Below are positions 1-6,563 of a DNA stretch of 14,719 nt, piece after piece. The translations under genes were made by a program, and so were the position numbers. The notes under the pieces were generated by a model. It made no database searches, was not told the DNA's origin, and saw nothing but the letters and a program-made list of their open reading frames with translations. This DNA comes from Sporichthyaceae bacterium (GTDB taxonomy: Bacteria > Actinomycetota > Actinomycetes > JACCUZ01): the NCBI GenBank assembly GCA_013698395.1, contig JACCUZ010000412.1:1-14719 (forward strand). The letters run 5' to 3'. Each line of letters starts with the position of its first letter. Position 1 is the stretch's first letter.

Positions 1-2
1 AA

Positions 3-22
3 CTTTGCCATCGATGGCAAAG
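3..22. promoter_or_regulatory. 20-bp perfect palindrome, candidate operator
   Basis: The sequence CTTTGCCATCGATGGCAAAG is a perfect 20-bp palindrome with a central CG. That form is typical of operators for LacI/GalR-type dimeric repressors. It lies 88 bp past the end of the minus-strand dehydrogenase operon, at the window edge. It has no loop, so it is not a classical terminator. It probably controls a gene beyond the left end (inference); the palindrome itself is seen directly. No second copy was noticed in the window. Confidence 0.4.
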
Positions 23-109
23 CGAGGACCTGCAGTGTTGCGGAGAATTCCCGACGACGCAAGAGTCGGCAGAGTTACATCTCGGGCGGCCGGACGGCAA
101 CGACCGGTG

Positions 110-685
110 TCAGCGCGACGAGTCGACGGCCGCGCGCGCTGCGGCCAGGACAGCGTCCAGCGGCGCCACCGCCTCGACCACGACGTGCGGTACGTCGGGA
201 GCGCCGAGGTCGAGACTGGCCGCCACGGTCTCCGGGTCGGCGGACTTGGCTCGGTCCCGGTCTGCCCGGCGGGCCCGCAGCCGGGCCGCGACGCTCGCCG
301 TGTCGAGCCGCAGCCACACGAGCAGGGGCTCACCACCCGCGTCACGCAGCCGACCGGTCATCTCGCCCCACGTCGCGGCATCCCGGCGTTCGGCCGTGAA
401 GGGAGCAACAAGGACGACGGACATGCCCGCCCGCAGGTTGTCCTCAGCGAGAGCGACCAGTGTCTCGTAGCGCGCATGCCGGGTGGCGGCCACGAGACGA
501 CGGTCGTCCAGGTCGGCCGTGCCCAGCAGGTCCGCCAGCACCGCGACGAGCGGAGCGGTCGCGGTGTCCAGGTCGAGCAGCGCGGCGCCCAGATGGCCGG
601 CCAGGGCCCGGCCGACGGTGGTCTTTCCGGCTGCAGGGGGACCCGAGACCAGGACCGCCCGCGCCCGTCGTGGCTGGCCGGTCAC
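110..685 (-). CDS. P-loop kinase-like ATP-binding protein
   Basis: A 191-residue small P-loop NTPase. The Walker A motif GPPAAGKT sits at residues 15-22. A hydrophobic strand (SVVLVAPF) follows in the middle. An Arg-rich lid-like segment (ARLRARRADRDRAK) lies near residue 140. Size and layout match the gluconate kinase/shikimate kinase/AAA_33 group of small-molecule kinases, but the substrate cannot be read from the sequence. The start is GTG at 685, and it overlaps the TGA of the upstream alcohol dehydrogenase by four bases (GTGA), so the two are translationally coupled. It is the third and last gene of the minus-strand polyol operon. The context suggests it phosphorylates a sugar acid, ketose or related intermediate (inference). 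It could instead be a generic ATP-binding protein. Confidence 0.8.
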   Translation of the reverse strand: MTGQPRRARAVLVSGPPAAGKTTVGRALAGHLGAALLDLDTATAPLVAVLADLLGTADLDDRRLVAATRHARYETLVALAEDNLRAGMSVVLVAPFTAERRDAATWGEMTGRLRDAGGEPLLVWLRLDTASVAARLRARRADRDRAKSADPETVAASLDLGAPDVPHVVVEAVAPLDAVLAAARAAVDSSR

Positions 686-1716
686 GCCCGCACGACAACC
701 TTGACGTGCTCGCCGCTCGATGCGGCGGCGAACGCCTCCGCCACATCGTCGAGGGGGTAGTCGGCAGTGATGAAGTCGTCAGGGCGCACCACGCCGGCGA
801 GGAGGAGGTCGATCGACTCCTGGTAGTCCTCGGGCAAGTAGGTCGCACTGCCCTGGATACGCACCTGCCGGTCCTGCACAAGGGCAAGCGGGATGGTCAC
901 GTCGGCCGACGGCACGCCCACCACCACCACCGTGCCGGCCTTGAGCGCCATCGCGATCGCCTGCGTGACCGTGCGTTGGACCGCGACGCAGTCGAAGACG
1001 ACGTCGGCGCTCTCCCCCAGCGCCTCGCGGACCGCATCGACAGCGTCCGTGCGACTGGCGTCGACGACAGCGTGCGCGCCGAGGGCCGCTGCCCGCTCTC
1101 GCTTGTCGGCCCGCACGTCGGTGACGACCACCCGCGCCGCCCCGTGGTACAGGGCTGCCGTCAGCACCATCAGCCCGATGGTGCCGGCACCGAGGACCGC
1201 GACCGTCTTGCCTTCCAGGGGGCCGGCGAGGCGCACCGCGTGCACCGGTGTCGAGAGCGGCTCGATGAGAATGGCGTGTCGGTCGTCGAGCGCGTCCGGC
1301 ACCGCGTGCAGGCGGTTCGCAGCGACGGTGAAGTAGTCGGCCATCCCACCTTGGGCGTATCCGCAGCCGAAGAACTGCAGGTGCTCGCAGAGGTTCTCGC
1401 GTCCGGCAAGGCACTGCTTGCAGCCCCAGCACGGCAGCGTCGGCTCGACGACGACCCGCTGCCCCACGGCGAGCGAGTCGGCGCCCTCACCGAGCGCGCG
1501 CACCGTGCCGAGCACCTCGTGGCCGGGGGTGTAGGGGATCGGGATGAACGGGTGGCGGCCGTGCACCGCGTGGGTGTCCGAGCCGCACACTCCGGCGGTG
1601 GTCATCTGCACCAGTGCCTCACCTTCCACGGGCACCGGCACTGAGACCTGCTCGATCACGAGGTCGAGGTCGGTGGTCACGACGACCCGTCGCATGGCCG
1701 TGGGCGTGGCGGTCAC
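682..1716 (-). CDS. Zinc-dependent medium-chain alcohol/polyol dehydrogenase
   Basis: A 344-residue MDR-superfamily oxidoreductase, full length for the sorbitol/threonine dehydrogenase branch. Catalytic-zinc residues are visible: Cys44 in AGVCGSD, His66-Glu67 in GHE, and Glu152. The four structural-zinc cysteines are Cys96, 99, 102 and 110. The Rossmann motif GAGTIG is at 176-181, and an acidic Asp200 at the end of the next strand favours NAD over NADP. The chosen start is GTG at 1716, with AAGGAG about ten bases upstream; an internal ATG (MRRV) at 1695 is the alternative. Only three bases separate it from the upstream mannitol-dehydrogenase gene, and its stop overlaps the following kinase. 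It probably oxidises a secondary hydroxyl of a polyol or a sugar-derived intermediate. The exact substrate is open. Confidence 0.92.
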   Translation of the reverse strand: MTATPTAMRRVVVTTDLDLVIEQVSVPVPVEGEALVQMTTAGVCGSDTHAVHGRHPFIPIPYTPGHEVLGTVRALGEGADSLAVGQRVVVEPTLPCWGCKQCLAGRENLCEHLQFFGCGYAQGGMADYFTVAANRLHAVPDALDDRHAILIEPLSTPVHAVRLAGPLEGKTVAVLGAGTIGLMVLTAALYHGAARVVVTDVRADKRERAAALGAHAVVDASRTDAVDAVREALGESADVVFDCVAVQRTVTQAIAMALKAGTVVVVGVPSADVTIPLALVQDRQVRIQGSATYLPEDYQESIDLLLAGVVRPDDFITADYPLDDVAEAFAAASSGEHVKVVVRA

Positions 1717-1719
1717 GAC

Positions 1720-3198
1720 TCATCGTCTCCTTGCAGCCAGTGCCTCGGCGGTCGCCCGCGCGCCGCGAGTGCGCAGCGACTCGAGCGCCTCGCGGAAGCT
1801 GCTCCGGAAGCGTGGATGGTCGGGCACGTCGCCGAACACCTCGGTGGCGCGAAGGATTGCCTCGGGGTCGGCGCGTTGGGCGGCCACCAGAGGGGCCAGC
1901 TCCTCGAGCCGGCGGTCGGAGACCTCGATCGGCCGGTTGCTCTCGTCGACGCCCTCGAGGTACCTCGCCCATCCCGCGACCGCCGTGGCCGCCACGGCGA
2001 TGTCGCCGTCCCGCGCGAGCTGGTGGCGCACGACCGGCATGACGAACTTCGAGATCCGGTCGGAGCCGTCGGTGCAGATCCGGGCCAGGCTGTCCTCGAT
2101 GGCGGGGTTGGAGAAGCGGGCCAGCAGGGTCCGTCGGTAGCTCGCGAGGTCAATGCCCGGGACGGCCGGCAGCGTCGGCGTGGCCTCATTCTCCATGTAG
2201 CGCATGAGCACAGCCGCGAAGTCAGCGTCCTGACAAACCTCGTGGACGAAGCGATGACCGGCAAGGTAGCCGAGGTACCCCATCACCTGGTGACCGGCGT
2301 TGAGTAGCCGCAGCTTCATGAGCTCGTAGGGCTCGACGTCGTCAACGAGCTGCACGCCGACCTCGTCGAGCGGCGGACGCCCCGTGACGAAGCGGTCCTC
2401 CAGAACCCACTGGGTGTAGGGCTCGGCGACGACCGGCCACGCGTCCGCGACTTCGTAGCGTGCGAGGAGGTCCTGCCGGTCGTCATCTGTGGTTACCGGC
2501 GTGATCCGGTCCACCATCGAGCTTGGGAAGGCCACGTTCTCGTCCATCCAGTCGGCGAGCTCGGGATCGCGCAGGCGGGTGAACGACGTGAACGCCGACC
2601 GTGCGACCTGACCGTTGCCCTGCATGTTGTCGCAGGAGACGACCGTGAAGCCGGGCAGACCCCGTGACTTGCGACGGGCCAGTGCCTCGGCCACCAGCCC
2701 GAAGACCGAGCGCGGCATCCCACCCGAGGTCAAGTCGGCGACGACCTCCGGGTGGCCGGCGTCGAACTCGCCGGTCACGTCGCTGACGAGGTAGCCGCCC
2801 TCGGTGATCGTCATGGACACCATCCGCGTCGCCGGGTCGGCGAGCGCGGCAAAGACCGGCTCCGTGTCGTCGGGGGCGAAGAGATAGCGCACTAGAGAGC
2901 CCACGACTCGCGGGTCGGATGCACCGTCGATGTCTTTGAGGACCACGGTGTAGAGGCAGTCCTGCTCGTGCATGACCTGTGCCATCCGGTGGTCCGACGG
3001 GAGGAGTCCGACTCCGCAGATGCCCCACTCTCGGTAGCCGCGAGCGAGCACCTCGTCGACGTACACCGCCTGGTGCGAGCGGTGGAACCCCCCGACCCCG
3101 ATGTGCACGATCGACGTACCGACCGTCGTCCGGCCGTAGTGTGGCACGGCGACGGCGGGGTGCAGCGAGTGCAGCGTGGCGTTGCTCAGCGGCGGCAT
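1720..3198 (-). CDS. Mannitol dehydrogenase-family polyol oxidoreductase
   Basis: A 492-residue long-chain polyol dehydrogenase, the usual length for mannitol 2-dehydrogenase, arabinitol dehydrogenase and fructuronate/altronate oxidoreductases. The N-terminal Rossmann motif GVGGFHRSHQAVYVDE is at 34-49. Active-site residues fall where I recall them in Pseudomonas fluorescens mannitol 2-dehydrogenase: Asn191 (SCDNMQGNG), Asp230 (SMVDRITP), and Lys295, Asn300 and His303 (KLRLLNAGHQ). It should oxidise a polyol to a ketose with NAD(P)+. Mannitol to fructose or arabinitol to xylulose are typical of the family, and the sugar is not determined here. The start is ATG at 3198, preceded by GAGG six bases upstream. 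It heads the minus-strand operon with the MDR dehydrogenase and the P-loop protein, and dyads upstream may be its operators. Confidence 0.93.
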   Translation of the reverse strand: MPPLSNATLHSLHPAVAVPHYGRTTVGTSIVHIGVGGFHRSHQAVYVDEVLARGYREWGICGVGLLPSDHRMAQVMHEQDCLYTVVLKDIDGASDPRVVGSLVRYLFAPDDTEPVFAALADPATRMVSMTITEGGYLVSDVTGEFDAGHPEVVADLTSGGMPRSVFGLVAEALARRKSRGLPGFTVVSCDNMQGNGQVARSAFTSFTRLRDPELADWMDENVAFPSSMVDRITPVTTDDDRQDLLARYEVADAWPVVAEPYTQWVLEDRFVTGRPPLDEVGVQLVDDVEPYELMKLRLLNAGHQVMGYLGYLAGHRFVHEVCQDADFAAVLMRYMENEATPTLPAVPGIDLASYRRTLLARFSNPAIEDSLARICTDGSDRISKFVMPVVRHQLARDGDIAVAATAVAGWARYLEGVDESNRPIEVSDRRLEELAPLVAAQRADPEAILRATEVFGDVPDHPRFRSSFREALESLRTRGARATAEALAARRR

Positions 3199-3207
3199 GG
3201 TGTCCCT

Positions 3208-3234
3208 CGATCAGCGGGTGCGACGCCGATCAGC
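3208..3234. repeat. Direct repeat CGATCAGC x2, third near-copy upstream
   Basis: CGATCAGC occurs at 3208-3215 and again at 3227-3234, 19 bp apart on the same face. A third version, TGATCAGC, is at 3288-3295. All three lie in the 192-bp gap between the divergent starts of the polyol dehydrogenase and the 72-residue protein. The first overlaps the ribosome-binding region of the dehydrogenase gene. They may be half-sites for a regulator, but short repeats arise easily in GC-rich DNA. Confidence 0.25.
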
Positions 3235-3243
3235 CCACCACAA

Positions 3244-3263
3244 CCGGTGACCTGCGTCACTGG
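3244..3263 (-). promoter_or_regulatory. Near-perfect 20-bp dyad upstream of polyol operon
   Basis: CCGGTGAC-CTGC-GTCACTGG forms an inverted repeat in which seven of eight arm positions pair. Its centre lies about 55 bp upstream of the ATG of the polyol dehydrogenase. The position and size suit a repressor operator, possibly for the DeoR-family protein encoded at 5784-6563 (inference). I saw no convincing -10 element for the minus strand here. Confidence 0.4.
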
Positions 3264-3334
3264 GCGAGCGCGACAACGGCCCGCATGTGATCAGCGCGAC
3301 AGTGCACAAGCGTGTTCGACGCGGATCGCGTGCC

Positions 3335-3363
3335 GATACTGAGATGACAGCCGGGTCCCCGGC
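3335..3363 (+). promoter_or_regulatory. Candidate promoter and dyad before small-protein gene
   Basis: GATACT at 3335-3340 resembles a -10 element, but no good -35 sits at the right distance. About ten bases downstream, GCCGGG-TC-CCCGGC at 3350-3363 is a perfect inverted repeat around two central bases. It ends 27 bp before the GTG at 3391. A dyad just after a -10 box is a usual operator position. The promoter call is weak. Confidence 0.22.
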
Positions 3364-3390
3364 CGTCGATCTCCACTCGAAGGACTCGCC

Positions 3391-3609
3391 GTGCGTCTCG
3401 ACTTCACGACCATGCACGCCACCCTCATCCGTCGTCGCCAGGAGCGGCAGGAGCGGCACCGCCTCGAGCGCGAGCTCGCCTCCTTCGACACTCCAGCCGG
3501 GCGCAGCGAGCTCGAGGCCATTCTCGAGCGGCACTCCACCAGTGAGATCGCTCCGATCCAGCCGATCCTGGACCGCGTGCTGTTCCACTCGCCCATCCAC
3601 GTTCACTAG
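3391..3609 (+). CDS. 72-residue charged helical protein of unknown function
   Basis: The start is GTG at 3391, with AAGGA at 3380-3384 and a six-base spacer, a good ribosome-binding site. The product is 72 residues. The first half is very rich in Arg and Glu (RRRQERQERHRLERELASF, residues 14-32). The second half reads TPAGRSELEAILERH and then a hydrophobic tail. It should be largely helical, has no membrane segment, and has no recognised catalytic motif. Short actinobacterial proteins with a similar 'RLERELA..TPA.R.ELEAIL.R' pattern are familiar to me as hypothetical proteins, which supports a real gene. It is divergent from the polyol dehydrogenase operon and convergent on the aldolase gene, sharing four bases (CTAG) with it. 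Function unknown. Confidence 0.65.
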   Translation: MRLDFTTMHATLIRRRQERQERHRLERELASFDTPAGRSELEAILERHSTSEIAPIQPILDRVLFHSPIHVH

Positions 3610-4454
3610 GAGCCGATCGCGGGCTGGAGCGCGGTCACGATCCGCTCCACCACCTGAGCCACGTCGTCGCGGGCTGGGACGAGGTACTTCCGCGGGTCCA
3701 CGACCGCGTCGTCGGCGCCCAGCCGGGCGCGCACCGCGCCGGTGAAGGCGACGTTGAGGATGGTGCCGACGTTGACCTTGACGATGCCGTGCGCCACGGC
3801 ACGGGCCAGCTCGTCGTCCGGGACCCCAGAGGACCCGTGCAGGACCAGGGGCACGGGCACGGCGTCGCGGAGCGCGGCGATGAGGTCGTGGTCGAGCTGC
3901 GCCGTGCGGTCGACCATCGCGTGCGAGCTGCCCACCGCGACCGCGAGCCCGTCGACACCGGTCCGACCGACGTACTGCGCCGCCTCCCCCGGATCGGTAC
4001 GCACCCCCGGTGCGTGAGCGCCGTCCTTGCCGCCCACCTCGCCCAGTTCGGCCTCCAGCCACAGCCCCTGCTCGTGCGCCCAGCGGGCAGCCTCCGCCGT
4101 GACGGCGACGTTGCCCTCGTACGGCAACCGGGACCCGTCGTACATCGCCGAGCTGAAGCCCGCCGACGCGGCCTGGTGCAGCAGCCCGACGTCCTCGACG
4201 TGGTCGAGGTGCAGGGCGACCGGCACAGTGGCGGCCGCGGCCACCGCCGCCAACGCAGCGGCGATCGGCACGACCTGTCCGCGGTGGAAGCGCACCGCGT
4301 TCTCCGACACCTGCAGGATCACCGCCTGACCCGCGGCCTCCGCGCCCGCCACGATGGCCTCGGCGTGCTCGAGCGTGATGACGTTGAACGCCGGGGCGCC
4401 GGCGGCCCGCGACTGGGCGTCCGCGACGACATCGCGGGTGGGCGCCACCGGCAT
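3606..4454 (-). CDS. Class II ketose-bisphosphate aldolase
   Basis: A 282-residue class II (zinc) aldolase of the FbaA/GatY/KbaY family, the usual length for the tagatose-bisphosphate branch. Seen features: Asp84-His85 in HLDHVED (catalytic Asp and zinc His), the substrate/cation loop SSAMYDGSRLPYEGN (101-115), zinc His178 in VGSSHAM, zinc His206 in LHGSSG (phosphate loop), and KVNVGT (226-231). It should cleave a ketose 1,6-bisphosphate to dihydroxyacetone phosphate and glyceraldehyde 3-phosphate; whether it takes fructose or tagatose bisphosphate is not readable. The start is ATG at 4454, with GGAGGAGG six bases upstream; an open frame continues further upstream but lies antisense in the sugar-kinase gene. 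It is divergent from the kinase/DeoR/PfkB operon that would make its substrate. Confidence 0.92.
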   Translation of the reverse strand: MPVAPTRDVVADAQSRAAGAPAFNVITLEHAEAIVAGAEAAGQAVILQVSENAVRFHRGQVVPIAAALAAVAAAATVPVALHLDHVEDVGLLHQAASAGFSSAMYDGSRLPYEGNVAVTAEAARWAHEQGLWLEAELGEVGGKDGAHAPGVRTDPGEAAQYVGRTGVDGLAVAVGSSHAMVDRTAQLDHDLIAALRDAVPVPLVLHGSSGVPDDELARAVAHGIVKVNVGTILNVAFTGAVRARLGADDAVVDPRKYLVPARDDVAQVVERIVTALQPAIGS

Positions 4455-4473
4455 CGAAGGCCTCCTCCGGCTC

Positions 4474-4512
4474 GGGACCGCTCTTGACCGGTCCCCAACG
4501 AATCGCAACGAT
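4474..4512 (+). promoter_or_regulatory. Divergent promoter region with inverted repeat
   Basis: In the 64 bp between the aldolase and sugar-kinase starts, TTGACC (4484-4489) is a good -35. Seventeen bases later AACGAT (4507-4512) is a moderate -10, and transcription would then begin at or next to the ATG at 4519. GGGACCG (4474-4480) and CGGTCCC (4489-4495) form a perfect 7-bp inverted repeat with an 8-base spacer that brackets the -35. This fits a shared operator for both directions, with the adjacent DeoR-family protein as the natural candidate (inference). Confidence 0.45.
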
Positions 4513-4518
4513 ACACAG

Positions 4519-5787
4519 ATGCCCGCGGCTCCTCTCCTCGTCGGGCTGGACGTGGGGACGACCAGCAGCAAGGCGGTCGTGTTCGACGAGGCCGGTGCAC
4601 CAGCGGCGGCGGGACGGGCACCTACGCCGTGGCAGGGCAGCGAGGTGACCGCAGAGGCGCTTCTCGACGCCGCCGTCACCGCCGTGGCAGAGGCACTGGC
4701 GGTCGCACCGCCGGGCGAGGTCGCCGGGATCGGTGTCACCAGCATGGCCGAGTCGGGGGTGCTCCTCGATGCCAGCGGCCGTCCGGTGGCGCCGGTCATC
4801 GCCTGGCACGACCCCCGCGACGCCGACCAGGTCGCGCGGTTCGGTGAGGAGATGGGCGCCGAGACGTTCAGCGCGCGGACCGGGCTGCCGCTGCGCTCCC
4901 AGTGGTCGCACACCAAGCATCGGTGGCTGCTCGACAACCACCCCGGCGCAGCCACAGCGGTGCGGCGGCTCAACGTCGCCGAGTGGGTCGTACGTGGACT
5001 CGGCGGTGCCGAGGCCAGCGACGTCTCCCTGGCCTCGCGCACCGGCTGGCTGGATCTCGCCGAGCGCCGGTGGTGGGCAGAGTCCCTGCACTGGTCGGGC
5101 GCGTCGGCCGACCTACTGCCGCCCCTGGTGACGTCGGGAACGGCGCTAGGCCAAGTCGGCCATGACCGGCTCAGGCGGCTCGCCGGCGCCGTGCTGACTA
5201 CGGCCGGACACGACCACCAGGCCGCGACGGTGGGTGCCGGTGCCGCCAGTCCCGGCGACCAGCTCGACTCCTGTGGCACGGCCGAGGCGCTCGTGCGCAC
5301 CGTGCCCGCCGGCTTCCCGGCCGACGGGGTGGCCCGGCTCGCCCGCGACGGCATCACCGTCGGGTGGCACGTGCTGGAGGACAGGTGGGCCTTGCTCGGT
5401 GCGACCGAGGGTGGGCTGCACCTACAACGCGTGCTGGCCGACCTCGGCGGGCCCGACGTACTCCCCCGGCTCGACGCCGCAGCCCTCGCGCCGGGGGCCG
5501 ATCCTTCCGGCCGCACCTGGCACGCGGCGCTCGAGGAGATCACCGCCCAGATCGCGGCGCTGCACGACGCGATGAGCGACGTGGTCGGACCACACCGTCA
5601 GATGGTCGTCACCGGTGGGTGGTCGCGCAGCCCGGCACTGATGGCGGTCAAGCGGGCCCGCTTCGGCGAGCTCGTCCGCACCGACGTTGCCGAGGCGGGT
5701 GCACGCGGTGCCGCCCTGCTCGCCGGGCTGGCTGCCGGGATCTACGCGAGCGCGGACGAGTTCCCGCCGCCGGGCCGGGCGGCATGA
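4519..5787 (+). CDS. FGGY-family carbohydrate kinase
   Basis: A 422-residue sugar kinase, somewhat shorter than the usual 480-500 of xylulokinase/glycerol kinase relatives. The N-terminal phosphate-1 motif GLDVGTTSSKAVVFD is at 9-23. AWHDPRDADQ (95-104) is the sugar-binding loop region. GHDHQA (230-235) carries the catalytic-base Asp232, followed by SCGTAEAL (251-258). The C-terminal ATP-site motif is VTGGWSRSP (364-372), followed by EAGARGAALLAG. It should phosphorylate a ketose or similar sugar with ATP; the substrate is unknown. The start is ATG at 4519. No Shine-Dalgarno precedes it, and a promoter-like -10 lies seven bases upstream, so a leaderless mRNA is likely. It is first in an operon with DeoR (ATGA overlap) and PfkB. 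Confidence 0.92.
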   Translation: MPAAPLLVGLDVGTTSSKAVVFDEAGAPAAAGRAPTPWQGSEVTAEALLDAAVTAVAEALAVAPPGEVAGIGVTSMAESGVLLDASGRPVAPVIAWHDPRDADQVARFGEEMGAETFSARTGLPLRSQWSHTKHRWLLDNHPGAATAVRRLNVAEWVVRGLGGAEASDVSLASRTGWLDLAERRWWAESLHWSGASADLLPPLVTSGTALGQVGHDRLRRLAGAVLTTAGHDHQAATVGAGAASPGDQLDSCGTAEALVRTVPAGFPADGVARLARDGITVGWHVLEDRWALLGATEGGLHLQRVLADLGGPDVLPRLDAAALAPGADPSGRTWHAALEEITAQIAALHDAMSDVVGPHRQMVVTGGWSRSPALMAVKRARFGELVRTDVAEAGARGAALLAGLAAGIYASADEFPPPGRAA

Positions 5788-6563
5788 GTCGGGCCGCCCG
5801 GGTGCCCTTCTCCGCCCAGCGCCAGCAGGCGATCGTACGGACTCTCCGGGCCACCGGTCGCGTCGACGTCGCCGGCGTCGCCGCGGACCTCGGCGTCACC
5901 GCCGAGACCGTGCGCAAGGACCTCATCCGGCTCGAGCAGGAAGGTCTGTTGCGGCGCGTGCACGGCGGCGCGGTGCCGATCGAGCACGTGTCATTCGAGC
6001 CAGCGGTGTCGACCCGCATCGCGTTCACCGCGGAGAAGAAACGGATCGCCCGCGCAGCCTTCGAGCACCTGCCCGCCGAGGGATCCGTGCTGCTCGACGC
6101 CGGCTCCACGACCGCGCTGCTGGCCGACATCTTCCCCACCGACCGGCCGCTCACCGTCTTCACAAACTCCCTGCCGATCGCGCTCAGCCTGCTTCCCCGG
6201 CCCAACGTGACCGTGTACACCCTCGGTGGCCGGGTCCGCGTGACGACGTCCGCCGAGGTTGGCCACTGGGCCAACCGCACACTGCGGGATCTCAACGTCG
6301 ACGTGGCCTTCCTCGGCACCAACGCCCTATCGGTCGAGCGGGGTCTGACGACCCCGGACCCCGCGGAGGCTGCGACGAAGCACCTCATGCTTGCCGCGGC
6401 ACGTCGTCGCGTCCTGCTCGCCGACCACAGCAAGGTGGGCCGCGTGAGCCTCTGCAAGCATGCCGACCTGGACGACCTCGACCTCTTCATCACCGACTCG
6501 GGCCTGTCGGACGACACGCATCAGGCGCTCGTGACAGCCGGACTGCCCACGGAGCGCGTGTGA
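5784..6563 (+). CDS. DeoR-family transcriptional regulator
   Basis: A 259-residue protein of typical DeoR length. The N-terminal winged helix-turn-helix spans about residues 10-65, with the family signature VAGVAADLGVTAETVRKDLI followed by LLRRVHGGAV. The C-terminal effector (DeoRC) domain has LLDAGSTTALLA (103-114), the sugar-phosphate loop FTNSLPIA (126-133), FLGTNAL, and TTPDPAEAATKHLM (189-202). Relatives are repressors released by phosphorylated sugars. The ATG overlaps the stop of the upstream sugar kinase (ATGA). Its own stop overlaps the following PfkB gene (GTGA), so it is made together with the two kinases whose products may be its inducers. Likely targets are the divergent promoter at 4474-4512 and the polyol dehydrogenase promoter. 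Confidence 0.95.
   Translation: MSRAARVPFSAQRQQAIVRTLRATGRVDVAGVAADLGVTAETVRKDLIRLEQEGLLRRVHGGAVPIEHVSFEPAVSTRIAFTAEKKRIARAAFEHLPAEGSVLLDAGSTTALLADIFPTDRPLTVFTNSLPIALSLLPRPNVTVYTLGGRVRVTTSAEVGHWANRTLRDLNVDVAFLGTNALSVERGLTTPDPAEAATKHLMLAAARRRVLLADHSKVGRVSLCKHADLDDLDLFITDSGLSDDTHQALVTAGLPTERV

Noticed and set aside
5..760. Plus-strand frame of 251 codons at the left end
   Set aside because: Antisense to the P-loop kinase gene, which has a Walker A motif and start-stop coupling. The plus product has no domain.
3211..5091. Long minus-strand open frame of 626 codons
   Set aside because: Shadow of the aldolase and sugar-kinase genes. The product is Arg/Gly-rich with no domain, as expected for a GC-rich antisense frame.
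4455..5543. Upstream extension of the aldolase frame on the minus strand, giving a 645-residue product
   Set aside because: It lies antisense inside the well-supported sugar-kinase gene and has low-complexity Ser/Arg/Pro content. The ATG at 4454 has a strong ribosome-binding site and matches the family start.
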